Source: Dryomyza anilis
Taxonomy: Eukaryota > Arthropoda > Insecta > Diptera > Dryomyzidae
Assembly: GCA_951804985.1 (NCBI GenBank)
Contig: OX638133.1
Span: forward strand, 55,085,122 to 55,149,121
DNA length: 64,000 bases
Reading direction: 5' to 3'
In this document: one piece after another, positions 13,257 through 23,640 of the stretch
How the letters are laid out: each line of letters opens with the position of its first letter
Numbering within the stretch: position 1 is the first letter of the stretch
Made by a program: the position numbers and the translations under genes
The notes under the pieces: model-generated
Databases searched by the model: none
What the model was told of the DNA's origin: nothing
Seen by the model: only the letters and a program-made list of their open reading frames with translations

Positions 13257-16200
13257 CAAACTTAAAATGATCATAACTCCGTAAATACGCGTCGTAGAGT
13301 CCTCAAAATTGGCACATTTTAAAATACATTTTTGCCATTTAAATTCCAATATAAATCAATATAATTGGTGCAAGGGTTCTTGAGAAATCACGTTTCAAAC
13401 TTAAAATGCCCATAGCTCCGTAAATACGCGTTGTAGAGCCCTCAAAGTTCGCACATTTTAAAATCTTTTTTCAATTCCAATATAAATCATTATAATCGGC
13501 ACATGGGTTCTTGAGAAATCACGTCTTAAACTTAAAATGCTCATAACTAAATGCGCGTTATAGAGGCCTCAAAGTTGGAACATTTTGTAATCTATTTTTG
13601 CCCTTTTAAATTCCAATATAAATCATTATAATCGACGCAAGGGTTCTTGAGAAATCAAGTCTCAAACTTAAAATGCTCATAACTCCGTAAATACGCGTTG
13701 TAGAGGCCTCAAAGTTGACACATTTTGTAATCTATTTTTACCTTTTAATTCCAATATAAATCATTATAATCGCCGCAAGGGTTCTTGAAAAATCACGTCT
13801 TAAACTTAAAATGCTCATAACTCCATAAATGCGCTTTGTATGGAGTTGTGCTTCAAAGTTGGCACATTTTGTAATCTATTTTTGCCCTTTTAAATTCCAA
13901 TATAAATCATTATAATCGCCGCAAGGGTTCTTGAGATATCAAGTATTAAACTTTCAATGCTCATAACTCCGTAAATACGCATTATAGAGGCCTCAAAGTT
14001 GGCACATTTTGTAATCTATTTTTGCCCTTTTAATTCCAATATAAATCATTATAATCGGTACAAGGTTTCTTGAGAAATCACGTCTCAAATTTAAAATGAT
14101 CATAACTCCGTAAATACATGTCGTAGAGGCCTCAAAGTTGGCACATTTTATAATCCTTTTTTGCTTAAAATGATCATAACTCCGTAAATACGCGTTATAG
14201 AGGCCTCAAAGTTGGCACATTTTGTAATCTATTTTTGCCCTTTTAATTCCAATATAAATCATTATAATCGGCGCATGGGTTTTTGAGAAATCACGTCTCA
14301 AATTTAAAATGCTCATAACCCCGTAAATACGCATTGTAGTGGCCTCAAAGCTGGCACATTTTGTAATCTGTTAATTCCAATATAAATGATTATAATCGAA
14401 GCAAGGGTTCTTGAGAAATCACGTCTCAAATTTAAAATGTTCATAACTCCGTAAATACGCGTTATAGAGGCTTCAAAGTTGGCACATTTTGTAATCTATT
14501 TTTACCCTTTTAATTCCAATACAAATCTTTACAATCGGCACAAGTGTTCTTAAGAAATGCTGCTCAAACTTAATATGCTCATAACTCCGTAAATACATGT
14601 CGTAGAGGCCTCAAAGTTGGCACATTTTATAATCCATTTTTGCTTAAAATGATCATAACTCCGTAAATACGCGTTATAGGCACATTTGGCACATTTTGTA
14701 ATCTATTTTAGCCCTTTTAATTCCAATATATATCATTATAATCGGCGCAAGGGTTCTTGAGAAATCACGTCTCAAATTTAAAATGCTCTTAACTCCGTAA
14801 ATACGCGTCGTAGAGACCTCAAAGTTAGCACATTTTGTAATCAATTTTTTCCTTTGTAATTCCGATATAAATCATTATAATCGTCACATTGGTTCTTGAG
14901 AAATATCGTCTTAAACTTAAAATGCTCATAACTAAATGCGCGTTGTAGAGGCCTCAAAGTTGGCACATTTTGTTATCTATTTTTGCCCTTTTAAATCCAA
15001 TATAAATCATTATAATCGCCGCAAGGATTCTTGAGAAATCAAGTCTTAAACTTAAAATGCATAACTCCGTAAATACGCGTTGTAGAGGCCTCAAGTTGAC
15101 ACATTTCGTAATCTATTTTTACCTTTTAATTCCATTATAAATCATTATAATCGTCACAAGGGTTATTGAGAAATCACAGCTCAAACTTAAAATGCTCATA
15201 ACTCCGTAAATACGCATTGTAGAGGCCTCAAGGTTGGCATATTTTATAATCCATTTTTGCCCTTTTAATTCCAATATAAATCATTATAATCGGCTCAAGG
15301 GTTCTTGAGAAATCACGTCTCAAATTTAAAACGCTCATAACTACGTAAATACATGTCGTAGAGGCCTCAAAGTTGGCACATTTTATAATCCTTTTTTGCT
15401 TAAAATGATCATAACTCCGTAAATACGCGTTATAGAGGCCTCAAAGTTGGCACATTTTGTAATCTATTTTTGCCCTTTTAATTCCAATATAAATCATTAT
15501 AATCGCCGCAAGGGTTCTTGAGAAATCACGTCTCAAATTTAAAAAGATCATAACTCCGTAAATACATGTCGTAGAGGCCTCAAAGTTGGCACATTTTATA
15601 ATCCATTTTTGCTTAAAATGATCATAACTCCGTAAATACGCGTTATAGAGGCCTCAAAGTTGGCACATTTTGTAATCTATATTTGCCCTTTTAATTCCAA
15701 TATAAATCAATATAATCGCCGCAAGGGTTCTTGAGAAATCACGTCTCAAATTTAAAAAGATCATAACTCCGTAAATACATGTCGTAGAGGCCTCAAAGTT
15801 GGCACATTTTATAATCCATTTTTGCTTAAAATGATCATAACTCCGTAAATACGCGTTATAGAGGCCTCAAAGTTGGCACATTTTGTAATCTATATTTGCC
15901 CTTTTAATTCCAATATAAATCATTATAATCGCCGCAAGGGTTCTTGAGAAATCAAGTCTTAAACTTAAAATGCTCATAACTCCGTTAATATATGTCGTAG
16001 AGACCTCAAAGTTGGCACATTTTATAATCCATTTTTGCTTAAAATGATCATAACTCCGTAAATACGCGTTATAGAGGCCTCCAAGTTGGCACATTTTGTA
16101 ATCTATTTTTGCCCTTTTAATTCCAATATAAATCATTGTCTCAAATCACGTCTCAAATTTAAAATGCCCATTACCCCGTAAATACGCATTGTAGTGGCCT

Positions 16201-17060
16201 CAAAGCTGGCACATTTTGTAATCTGTTAATTCCAATATAAATGATTATAATCGAAGCAAGGGTTCTTGAGAAATCACGTCTCAAATTTAAAATGTTCATA
16301 ACTCCGTAAATACGCGTTATAGAGGCTTCAAAGTTGGCACATTTTGTAATCTATTTTTACCCTTTTAATTCCAATACAAATCTTTACAATCGGCACAAGT
16401 GTTCTTAAGAAATGCTGCTCAAACTTAATATGCTCATAACTCCGTAAATACATGTCGTAGAGGCCTCAAAGTTGGCACATTTTATAATCCTTTTTTGCTT
16501 AAAATGATCATAACTCCGTAAATACGCGTTATAGGCACATTTGGCACATTTTGTAATCTATTTTAGCCCTTTTAATTCCAATATAAATCATTATAATCGG
16601 CGCAAGGGTTCTTGAGAAGTCACGTCTCAAATTTAAAATGCTCTTAACTCCGTAAATACGCGTCGTAGAGACCTCAAAGTTAGCACATTTTTTATTCAAT
16701 TTTTTCCTTTGTAATTCCGATATAAATCATTATAATCGTCACATTGGTTCTTGAGAAATATCGTCTTAAACTTAAAATGCTCATAACTAAATGCGCGTTG
16801 TAGAGGCCTCAAAGTTGGCACATTTTGTTATCTATTTTTGCCCTTTTAAATCCAATGTAAATCATTATAATCGCCGCAAGGATTCTTGAGAAATCAAGTC
16901 TTAAACTTAAAATGCATAACTCCGTAAATACGCGTTGTAGATGCCTCAAGTTGACACATTTCGTAATCTATTTTTACCTTTTAATTCCAATATAAATCAT
17001 TATAATCGTCACAAGGGTTATTGAGAAATCACAGCTCAAACTTAAAATGCTCATAACTCC
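13257..17060. repeat. Satellite domain B1 (start of block P1), with 139+74 bp dimers
   Basis: Full monomers alternate with a 74-bp form in which TTTTTGC is joined directly to TTAAAATGATCATAAC. The pair repeats every 213 bp, for example GTCGTAGAGG at 15,568 and again at 15,781. Unique markers such as TGTATGGAGTTGTGCTTC (about 13,838) link this domain to 24,2xx and 25,0xx. The whole series recurs at +10,384 bp (near 13,317 and 23,701). Confidence 0.85.
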
Positions 17061-20000
17061 GTAAATACGCATTGTAATTTCTTTTTGCACTTTTAATTCC
17101 AATATAAAACATTATAATCGGCGCAAGGGTTCTTGAGAAATCACGTCTCAAACTTAAAATGCTCATAACTCTGTAAATACGTGCCGTAGATGTCACAACG
17201 TTTAATTTTAATTCCAATATAAATAATTATAATCGACACAAGGGTTCTTGAGAAATCACTTCTCAAACTTAAAAATTGTAATCTTTTTTTGCCCTTTATT
17301 CCAATATCATAAGGGTTCTTGAGAAATCACGTCTCAAACTTAAAATGCTCTTAACTCCGTAAATACGCGTCGTAGGGGCCTCGAAGTTAGAACATTTTGT
17401 AATCTATTTTTGCCTTTGTAATTCCAATATAAATCATTATAATCGTCACGAAGGTTCTCAAACTTCAATTTTGTAATTCTTTTTGCACTTTTAATTCCAA
17501 TATCAAAAGGGTTCTTAAGAAATCACGTCTCAAATTTAAAATGCTCTTAACTCCGTAAATACGCGTCGTAGGGGCCTCGAAGTTAGAACATTTTGTAATC
17601 TATTTTTGACTTTGTAATGACTTTGTAATTCCAATATAAATCATTATAATCGTCACGAAGTTTCTCAAACTTCAATTTTGTAATTCTTTTTGCACTTTTA
17701 ATTCCAATATAAATCATTATAATGCAAGGGTTCTTGAGAAATCACGTCTCAAATTTAAAATGCTCTTAACTCATAAATACGCGTCGTAGAGACCTCAAAG
17801 TTGGCACATTATTTAATCTATTTTTGACTCCAATATAAATCATTATAATCGGCGCAACGGTTCTTGAGAAATCACGTCTCAAACTTAAAATGCTCTTAAC
17901 TCCGTAAATACGCGTCGTAGAGGCCTCAAAGTTAGCACATTTTGTAATCAATTTCCTTTGTAATTCCGATATAAATCATTATAACTTCAAATTTGAATTT
18001 TTGTCCTTTTAATTCCATAAAAAACATTATAATCGACGCAAGGGTTGTTGAGAAATCACATCTAAAACTTCAAATTTGTAATTTCTTTTTGCACTTTTAA
18101 TTCCAATATAAAACATTATAATCGGCGCAAGGGTTCTTGAGAAATCACGTCTCAAACTTAAAATGCTCATAACTCTATAAATACGTGCCGTATATGTCAC
18201 AACGTTTAATTTTAATTCCAATATAAATAATTATAATCGACACAAGGGTTCTTGAGAAATCACTTCTCAAACTTAAAAATTGTAATCTTTTTTTGCCCTT
18301 TATTCCAATATCATAAGGGTTCTTGAGAAATCACGTCTCAAACTTAAAATGCTCTTAACTCCGTAAATACGCGTCGTAGAGGCCTCAAAGTTAGAACATT
18401 TTGTAATCTATTTTTGCGTTTGTAATTCCAATATAAATCATTATAATCGTCACAAGGGTTCTCAAACTTAAATTTTGTATTTCTTTTTGCACCTTTAATT
18501 CCAATATAAATCATTATAATGCAATGGTTCTTGAGAAATCACGTCTCAAACTTCAAATTTGTAATTCTTTTTGCACTTTTAATTCCAATATAAATCATTA
18601 TAATCGTCACAAGGGTTCTTGAGAAATCACGTCTCAAACTTAAAATGCTCTTAACTCCGTAAATACGCGCCGTAGAGGCCTTAAACTTAGAACATTTTGT
18701 AATCTATTTTTGCCTTTGTAATTCCAATATAAATCATTATAATCGTAATTTCTCTTTGCACTTTTAATTCCAATATCAAAAGGGTTCTTGAGAAATCATG
18801 TCTCAAACTTAAAATGCTCTTAACTCCGTAAATACGCGTCGTAGGGGCCTCAAAGTTAGAACATTTTGTAATCTATTTTTGCCTTTGTAATTCCAATATA
18901 AATCATTATAATCGTCACGAAGGTTCTCAAACTTCAATTTTGTAATTCTTTTTGAACTTTTAATTCCAATATAAATCATTATAATGCAAGGGTTCTTGAG
19001 AAATCACGTCTCAAATTTAAAATGCTCTTAACTCCGTAAATACGCGTCGTAGAGACCTCAAAGTTGGCACATTTTGTAATCTATTTTTGACTCCAATATA
19101 AATCATTATAATCGGCGCAAGGGTTCTTGAGAAATCACGTCTCAAACTTAAAATTTGTAATTTCTTTTTGCACTTTTAATTCCAATATGGGTTCTTGAGA
19201 AATCACGTCTCAAACTTAAAATGCTCTTAACTCCGTAAATACGCGTCGTAGAGGCCTCAAAGTTAGAACATTTTGCAATCTATTTTTGCCTTTGTAATTC
19301 CAATATAAATTATTATAATGCAAGGGTTCTTGAGAAATCACGTCTCGAACTTCAAATTTGTAATTCTTTTTGCACTTTTAAATCCAATATAAATCATTAT
19401 AATACAAGGGTTCTTGAGAAATCACGTCTCAAACTTAAAATTTGTAATTTCTTTTTGCACTTTTAATTCCAATATGGGTTCTTGAGAAATCACGTCTCAA
19501 ACTTAAAATTTGTAATCTGTTTTTGCCCTTTTAATTCCAATATCATAAGGGTTCTTGAGAAATCACGTCTCAAACTTAAAATGCTCTTAACTCCATAAAT
19601 ACGCGTCGTAGAGGCCTCAAAGTTAGAACATTTTGTAATCTATTTTTGCCTTTGTAATTCCAATATAAATCATTATAATGCAAGGGTTCTTGAGAAATCA
19701 CGTCTCAAACTTCAATTTTGTGATTCTTTTTGCACTTTTAATTCCAATATAAATCATTATAATGCAAGGGTTCTTGAGAAATCACGTCTCAAACTTCAAA
19801 TTTGTAATTCTTTTTGCACTTTTAATTCCAATATAAATCATTATAATGCAATGGTTCTTGAGAAATCACTTCTCAAACTTAAAATTTGTAATCTTTTTTT
19901 GCCCTTTATTCCAATATCATAAGGGTTCTTGAGAAATCACGTCTCAAACTTAAAATGCTCTTAACTCCGTAAATACTTGTAGTAGAGCCATTAAAGTTAG

Positions 20001-20705
20001 AACATTTTGTAATCTATTTTTGCGTTTGAAATTCCAATATAAATCATTATAATCGACACAAGGGTTCTCAAACTTAAATTTTGTATTTCTTTTTGCAATT
20101 TTAATTCCAATATAAATCATTATAATGCAATGGTTCTTGAGAAATCACGTCTCAAACTTCAAATTTGTATTTCTTTTTGCACTTTTAATTCCAATATAAA
20201 TCATTATAATGCAATGGTTCTTGAGAAATCACTTCTCAAACTTAAAATTTGTAATCTTTTTTTGCCCTTTTAATCCCAATATCATAAGGGTGCTTGAGAA
20301 ATCATGTCTCAAATTAAAAATGCTCTTAACTCCGTAAATACGCGCCGTAGAGGCCTCAAACTTAGAACATTTTGTAAATCTATTTTTGCCTTTGTAATTA
20401 TAATCGTCACAAGGGTTCTTGAGAAATCACGTCTCAAATTTAAAATGCTCTTAACTCCGTAAATACGCGTCGTAGAGACCTCAAAGTTAGCACATTTTGT
20501 AATCAATTTTTTTCCTTTGTAATTCCGATATAAATCATTATAACTTCAAATTTGAATTTATGTCCTTTTAATTACATATAAATCATTATAATCGACGCAA
20601 GGGTTCTTGAGAAATCACGTCTCAAACTTAAAACTCCGCGTTGTAGAGGCCTCAATGTTGGCACATTTTGTAATCTATTTTTCCCTTTTAATTCCAATAT
20701 AATTC
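17061..20705. repeat. Satellite domain C1, rich in short 84-bp-type units
   Basis: Mixture of full monomers (TCTTAACTCCGTAAATACGC, GCGTCGTAG, TTAGAACATTTTG variants) and short units in which CTTAAAAT or CTTCAAAT is joined directly to TTGTAAT, removing about 55 bp. Many short units read CATTATAATGCAAGGG, having lost the CGGC bases. Near-identical to 31,017-34,662 at +13,956 bp, with only a handful of substitutions noticed over 3.6 kb. The last monomer, with TCCGCGTTGTAG and CCAATATAATTCATTATAAT, receives the transposon. Confidence 0.88.
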
Positions 20706-20713
20706 ATTATAAT

Positions 20714-20727
20714 CAAGGATTGAAACC
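20714..20727 (+). repeat. Left terminal inverted repeat of transposon copy 1
   Basis: CAAGGATTGAAACC, the exact reverse complement of the last 14 bases of the element. The same 14 bases start all six copies (20714, 34671, 41128, 48789, 55657, 61569). Beyond base 14 the match continues only weakly (GTAACCG against TAAACG). Confidence 0.95.
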
Positions 20728-20866
20728 GTAACCGAAACCGAAACCGATATCTATTTAAAACCGTTTCATTTTTAAAACCGAAACCGTAACCGAAACCGTT
20801 ATATGGAAATCAAAAAAAAACCGATATAAACGGTTTCGGTTTTATACCGGTTTAAATCGGTTTTTA
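20721..20866. repeat. Left subterminal AACCG-rich repeat cluster of copy 1
   Basis: Many copies of ACCGAAACCG and GTAACCGAAACC, first on the + strand, then reversed as CGGTTTCGGTTTTATACCGG, ending in TTTAAATCGGTTTTT. The number of GTAACC/GAAACC units differs between transposon copies (longest in 1 and 5, shorter in 2, 3, 4 and 6), as expected for slippage-prone repeats. Probable transposase-binding region by analogy with hAT elements; not demonstrated. Confidence 0.75.
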
Positions 20867-21418
20867 AAAAATTATAAAAAGAAACAAAAAAACATATTTT
20901 ATTTTATATAGAAGATCTTAAGTACAGGTCATGTTTAAATATCATTTAATAAAATTTGGAGTTCCCAAAATAAAAATGTTTTGTTGTACAAAAATTCACA
21001 TGTTGTTTTTTGAGAAACGATATTTCTAAAAACAACGGTATTTAGTCTAAAATTTGTTCTTTTGTTTCATTAATCGAATTAACAACAAAACACCAGCAAC
21101 TCCAAGCAAAATTTTTACGTTAAAAAATGATTCAAATTTTAATAATATTAGTTTTTTTCTTTATTTTTATTAGTAAAATATATAGGGGAGCTTGAGGTAA
21201 GTGGGACAAGTTTTGAAAAGTTCATTTGAATATTTTTTATAATATTGATATACAATAATGATATACAAAATAATTCATGATATTACTAAATATTGAACAA
21301 CAAGTAACAATGGAAAGCGTGCAAAATATTTATGAACTTGAACATTAATGAAGATGTGTGTTTTTTTTTTGTTTTTGTCAATTCTAAAGAATATAAGCAT
21401 CTTAAAAATAAGGCCTGT

Positions 21419-21458
21419 GAAGCACTTTTGAAGCCGTAAATAGCTTTAAAAGTGCTTC
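21419..21458. repeat. Hairpin inside transposon copy 1 (16-nt arms, 8-nt loop)
   Basis: GAAGCACTTTTGAAGC at 21,419-21,434 pairs with GCTTTAAAAGTGCTTC at 21,443-21,458 with one mismatch. A further partial copy, GCTTCAAAAGTCGCTTC, follows. Present in all six transposon copies. Confidence 0.7.
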
Positions 21459-21863
21459 AAAAGTCGCTTCAAAAAGATAAAACAGACAAAACAATGTTTT
21501 TCTCTTTTCTTCGCTACGCTAGTTCGTACATCGATTGTGCATATGCACTGTGCTATGCACATTTTTATTTTTATTTTACTTTTATATATAGTTTTTTTGT
21601 TAATTGTAAAATCATGAAATAATAAATAATAAAATATGAACATTTTACAGTGTGATATATTTAGCTGATATATTGCTTTTTGTGTTTTTCTTTTTTCACA
21701 AATCTGCTGATTCGTTTGAAAGTGCAACAACAACAAAAATGCGTATAAAGCAGCATCCAAGCTTTTGATAGAATTTTTGGCGGGAAATTGTTTGTACCAC
21801 AAAGAGAACTCGTTGTTGTTGCCAACTAGAGATGTGTACTAGATACATACATGTAGTGTGGTG

Positions 21864-21960
21864 CCATGCGTCTGTCCGTTGCCATGCGTCTGTCTGTGTC
21901 ATGCATCTCTCCGTTGTCATGCGTCTGTCTGTTTGTCATGCGTCTGTTTGTTGCCATGCG
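21864..21960 (+). repeat. Internal minisatellite of copy 1 (CCATGCGTCTGTCCGTTG type, ~18-20 bp)
   Basis: Five imperfect copies of a CATGCGTCTGTCnGTTG motif in a row. The same array lies in every transposon copy (near 35,809, 42,266, 49,628, 56,609 and 62,713) and is shortened to about three units in copy 5. Overlapping short open frames on both strands here are products of the repeat. Confidence 0.85.
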
Positions 21961-22230
21961 ATGATACAGGATAGCAACGAAGAGTTGTCGTTGGGAAAGT
22001 GTGTGTATAAGAATCGTTATATACACTTCTTTCTGTTAGTATTCGCTTTGTAGCGTTTGAGTTTGTGTTCGCATGGTGTTCGCAAAGAAAAATGTTACTA
22101 TGCAAGATATTATTTGAGTTCTATTGATATACGGATTTTTTAATCTGTGACGAAAACAGTAATATGCCTATACGAAATAATCCTTATATTTATTGTATAT
22201 GTATATCGTATAATGTATATCGTCGTTGTA

Positions 22231-22432
22231 GAACGAAAAGTCACCAAACACATTTTTACGAAAAACTTAATTTTCGAGTTAGTTGATTAATATTATAAAA
22301 AGTAATTTATGCATTTTTAAAGTTGAAATATCAACTAATAGATTTACATTTTCTTATCAATTGACAGATACATAAAGAAGTTTGTAAAAAAATATTTAGC
22401 ATTTTGAAAATGTATTTGGTGACATATCGTTC
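22231..22432. repeat. Internal long-spaced inverted repeat of the transposon (26 bp arms, 3 mismatches)
   Basis: Arm 22,231-22,256 (core GTCACCAAACACATTTT) and arm 22,407-22,432 (core AAAATGTATTTGGTGAC) are reverse complements at 23 of 26 positions, about 150 bp apart. The pair is kept in every copy. It could be the remnant ends of a small nested element or a structural feature; function unknown. Confidence 0.65.
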
Positions 22433-23080
22433 ATTTTATTATGGCCTTGAGATTTTGAATTGTCTCGTCAACATCACTTGATTTATACAATTATTTTTTA
22501 TTAGTTGATTCTTGTTAAAATATAATTCAAATTTTTATGTTATTGGTTTTTTTTTGTTTTTAGTAAAATGTTGAAGAAATTGAAAATAAGTACAATTATT
22601 ACAATTATTGTTCAAATTCTATTCGTTTTCATAATTAATATGCAGTTTAAGATATTTGTCATCGATCTTTTATTTAAAATTTAAAAGGTTAAGATTATCA
22701 TTTCTTGCCTTGCTCTTGCAAATGATCATCACTAGTTTACATATATTGCAGTTCTCAGAATTGTTGAAATTTAATTTCTTTGGATTTTATGGATGAAATT
22801 TGTACAAAATTCTTCTTCTTTGCAATTCAGATCATATCTCAGGTGAAGTCAAATGTTGCTTTTCATTGGTTTGTGGTCACGAAATTTTAAATTAAATTTT
22901 TTTCTTGGCGTAATCAATTAAATAATTCATATAACACAATATTTTTACTAAAACAACAACAAACATTGTTTAAATTACGTTTCCCACTTTACCCCAGTAT
23001 CATAATTTGAACATAATTTAGCACCATATAAAAAATGTAAAATTATTTGAAAAATATGTAAATAAAGAAAATTTATACAA

Positions 23081-23213
23081 AAACCGAAATCAAAACCGAA
23101 ACCGTAACATGGAACCGGTATACCGAAACCGTTTCGTTATAAAAACTTAAAACCGATACCGTAACCGAAACGCGGAAAAAACCGAAACCGAAATCGAAAC
23201 CGTTATTCGTTTA
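23081..23213. repeat. Right subterminal AACCG-rich repeat cluster of copy 1
   Basis: Repeats of AAACCGAAATC, ACCGAAACCG and ACCGGTATACCG, mainly in the same + orientation as at the left end. A direct repeat links the two ends: CCGTTATATGGAA at 20,796-20,808 and CCGTAACATGGAA at 23,102-23,114. The subterminal arrays are therefore partly direct and not simply extended inverted repeats. Confidence 0.75.
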
Positions 23214-23227
23214 GGTTTCAATCCTTG
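23214..23227 (-). repeat. Right terminal inverted repeat of transposon copy 1
   Basis: GGTTTCAATCCTTG, identical in the five copies whose right end lies in the window (ends at 23227, 37141, 43598, 50961, 57958). Confidence 0.95.
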
Positions 23228-23235
23228 ATTATAAT

Positions 23236-23640
23236 CATGATCGGTGCAAGGGTTCTTAAGAAATCACGTCTAAAACTTAAAATTTGCAATTTCTTTTTGC
23301 ACTTTTAATTCCAATATAAATAATTATAATCGACACAAGGGTTCTTGAGAAATCACTTCTCAAACTTAAAATTTGTAATTTCTTTTTGCACTTTTAATTC
23401 CAATATAAAACATTATAATCGGCGCAAGGGTTCTTGAGAAATCACGTCTCAAACTTAAAATGCTCATAACTCTGTAAATACGTGCCGTAGATGTCACAAC
23501 GTTTAATTTTAATTCCAATATAAATAATTATAATATATATAACAAGGGTTCTTGAGAAATCACGTCTCAAACTTAAAATTTGTAATTTCTTTTTGCACTT
23601 TTAATACCAATATCAAAAGGGTTCTTGAGAAATCACGTCT
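23236..23640. repeat. Short-unit satellite downstream of copy 1, to the P1/P2 junction
   Basis: Begins CATGATCGGTGCAAGGG and continues with short units containing ATTTCTTTTTGCACTTTTAA, matching 37,150-37,560 downstream of copy 2 and 43,607-44,030 downstream of copy 3. A small ATATATATAACAAGG variant (near 23,533) is shared by those three places only. It then switches at about 23,640-23,653 from domain C to domain B sequence. Confidence 0.85.

Larger units (their letters stand above)
20714..23227. mobile_element. Non-autonomous hAT-like DNA transposon, copy 1 (2,514 bp)
   Basis: Begins CAAGGATTGAAACC and ends GGTTTCAATCCTTG, a 14-bp perfect terminal inverted repeat. It is flanked by ATTATAAT at 20,706-20,713 and 23,228-23,235, an 8-bp target-site duplication fitting the nTnnnnAn preference reported for hAT elements. 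The start CAAGG also fits the hAT YARNG terminus. Both ends carry clustered AACCG/AAACCG subterminal repeats, a usual place for transposase binding in hAT elements. The interior is AT-rich and has no open frame resembling a transposase, so movement would need an enzyme supplied from elsewhere. This is the longest copy: it keeps an extra GTAACCGAAACC stretch at the left end and a 31-bp segment near 22,450-22,480 that copies 2-4 lack. hAT is the best family call, from ends and target duplication only. Confidence 0.88.

Noticed and set aside
349..20506. Many 60-118-codon minus-strand frames with the recurring peptide SILSLRRDFSRTLAPIIM
   Set aside because: The peptide is the satellite monomer read backwards. 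The 139-bp unit is not a multiple of three, so frames close after about one unit, and there is no start context or domain.
1..20705. CRISPR-like regular repeats
   Set aside because: The whole unit is repeated with no unique spacers, unit length is about 139 bp, and there are no cas genes; it is satellite DNA.
20721..20866. AACCG-rich tracts as telomeric repeats
   Set aside because: The motif is irregular, confined to transposon ends, found in both orientations and bounded by terminal inverted repeats.
21446..21802. 118-codon open frame on the minus strand of the transposon, repeated in copies 2, 3, 4 and 6
   Set aside because: Low-complexity, Lys/Phe/Ile-rich translation of AT-rich DNA with no recognised domain. 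Its conservation only reflects recent duplication of the element; in copy 5 a duplication and a deletion disrupt it. It overlaps other short frames in the same place.
21826..22105. Overlapping short frames on both strands around the CATGCGTCTG array
   Set aside because: They are translations of the minisatellite and its flank in several frames at once, with no sign of codon selection.
20714..23227. Retroelement, Helitron or piggyBac/Tc1 identity for the inserted element
   Set aside because: There are no long terminal repeats, poly-A tail or reverse transcriptase. The element has true terminal inverted repeats and an 8-bp duplication, which excludes Helitron, TTAA (piggyBac) and TA (Tc1/mariner) insertion.
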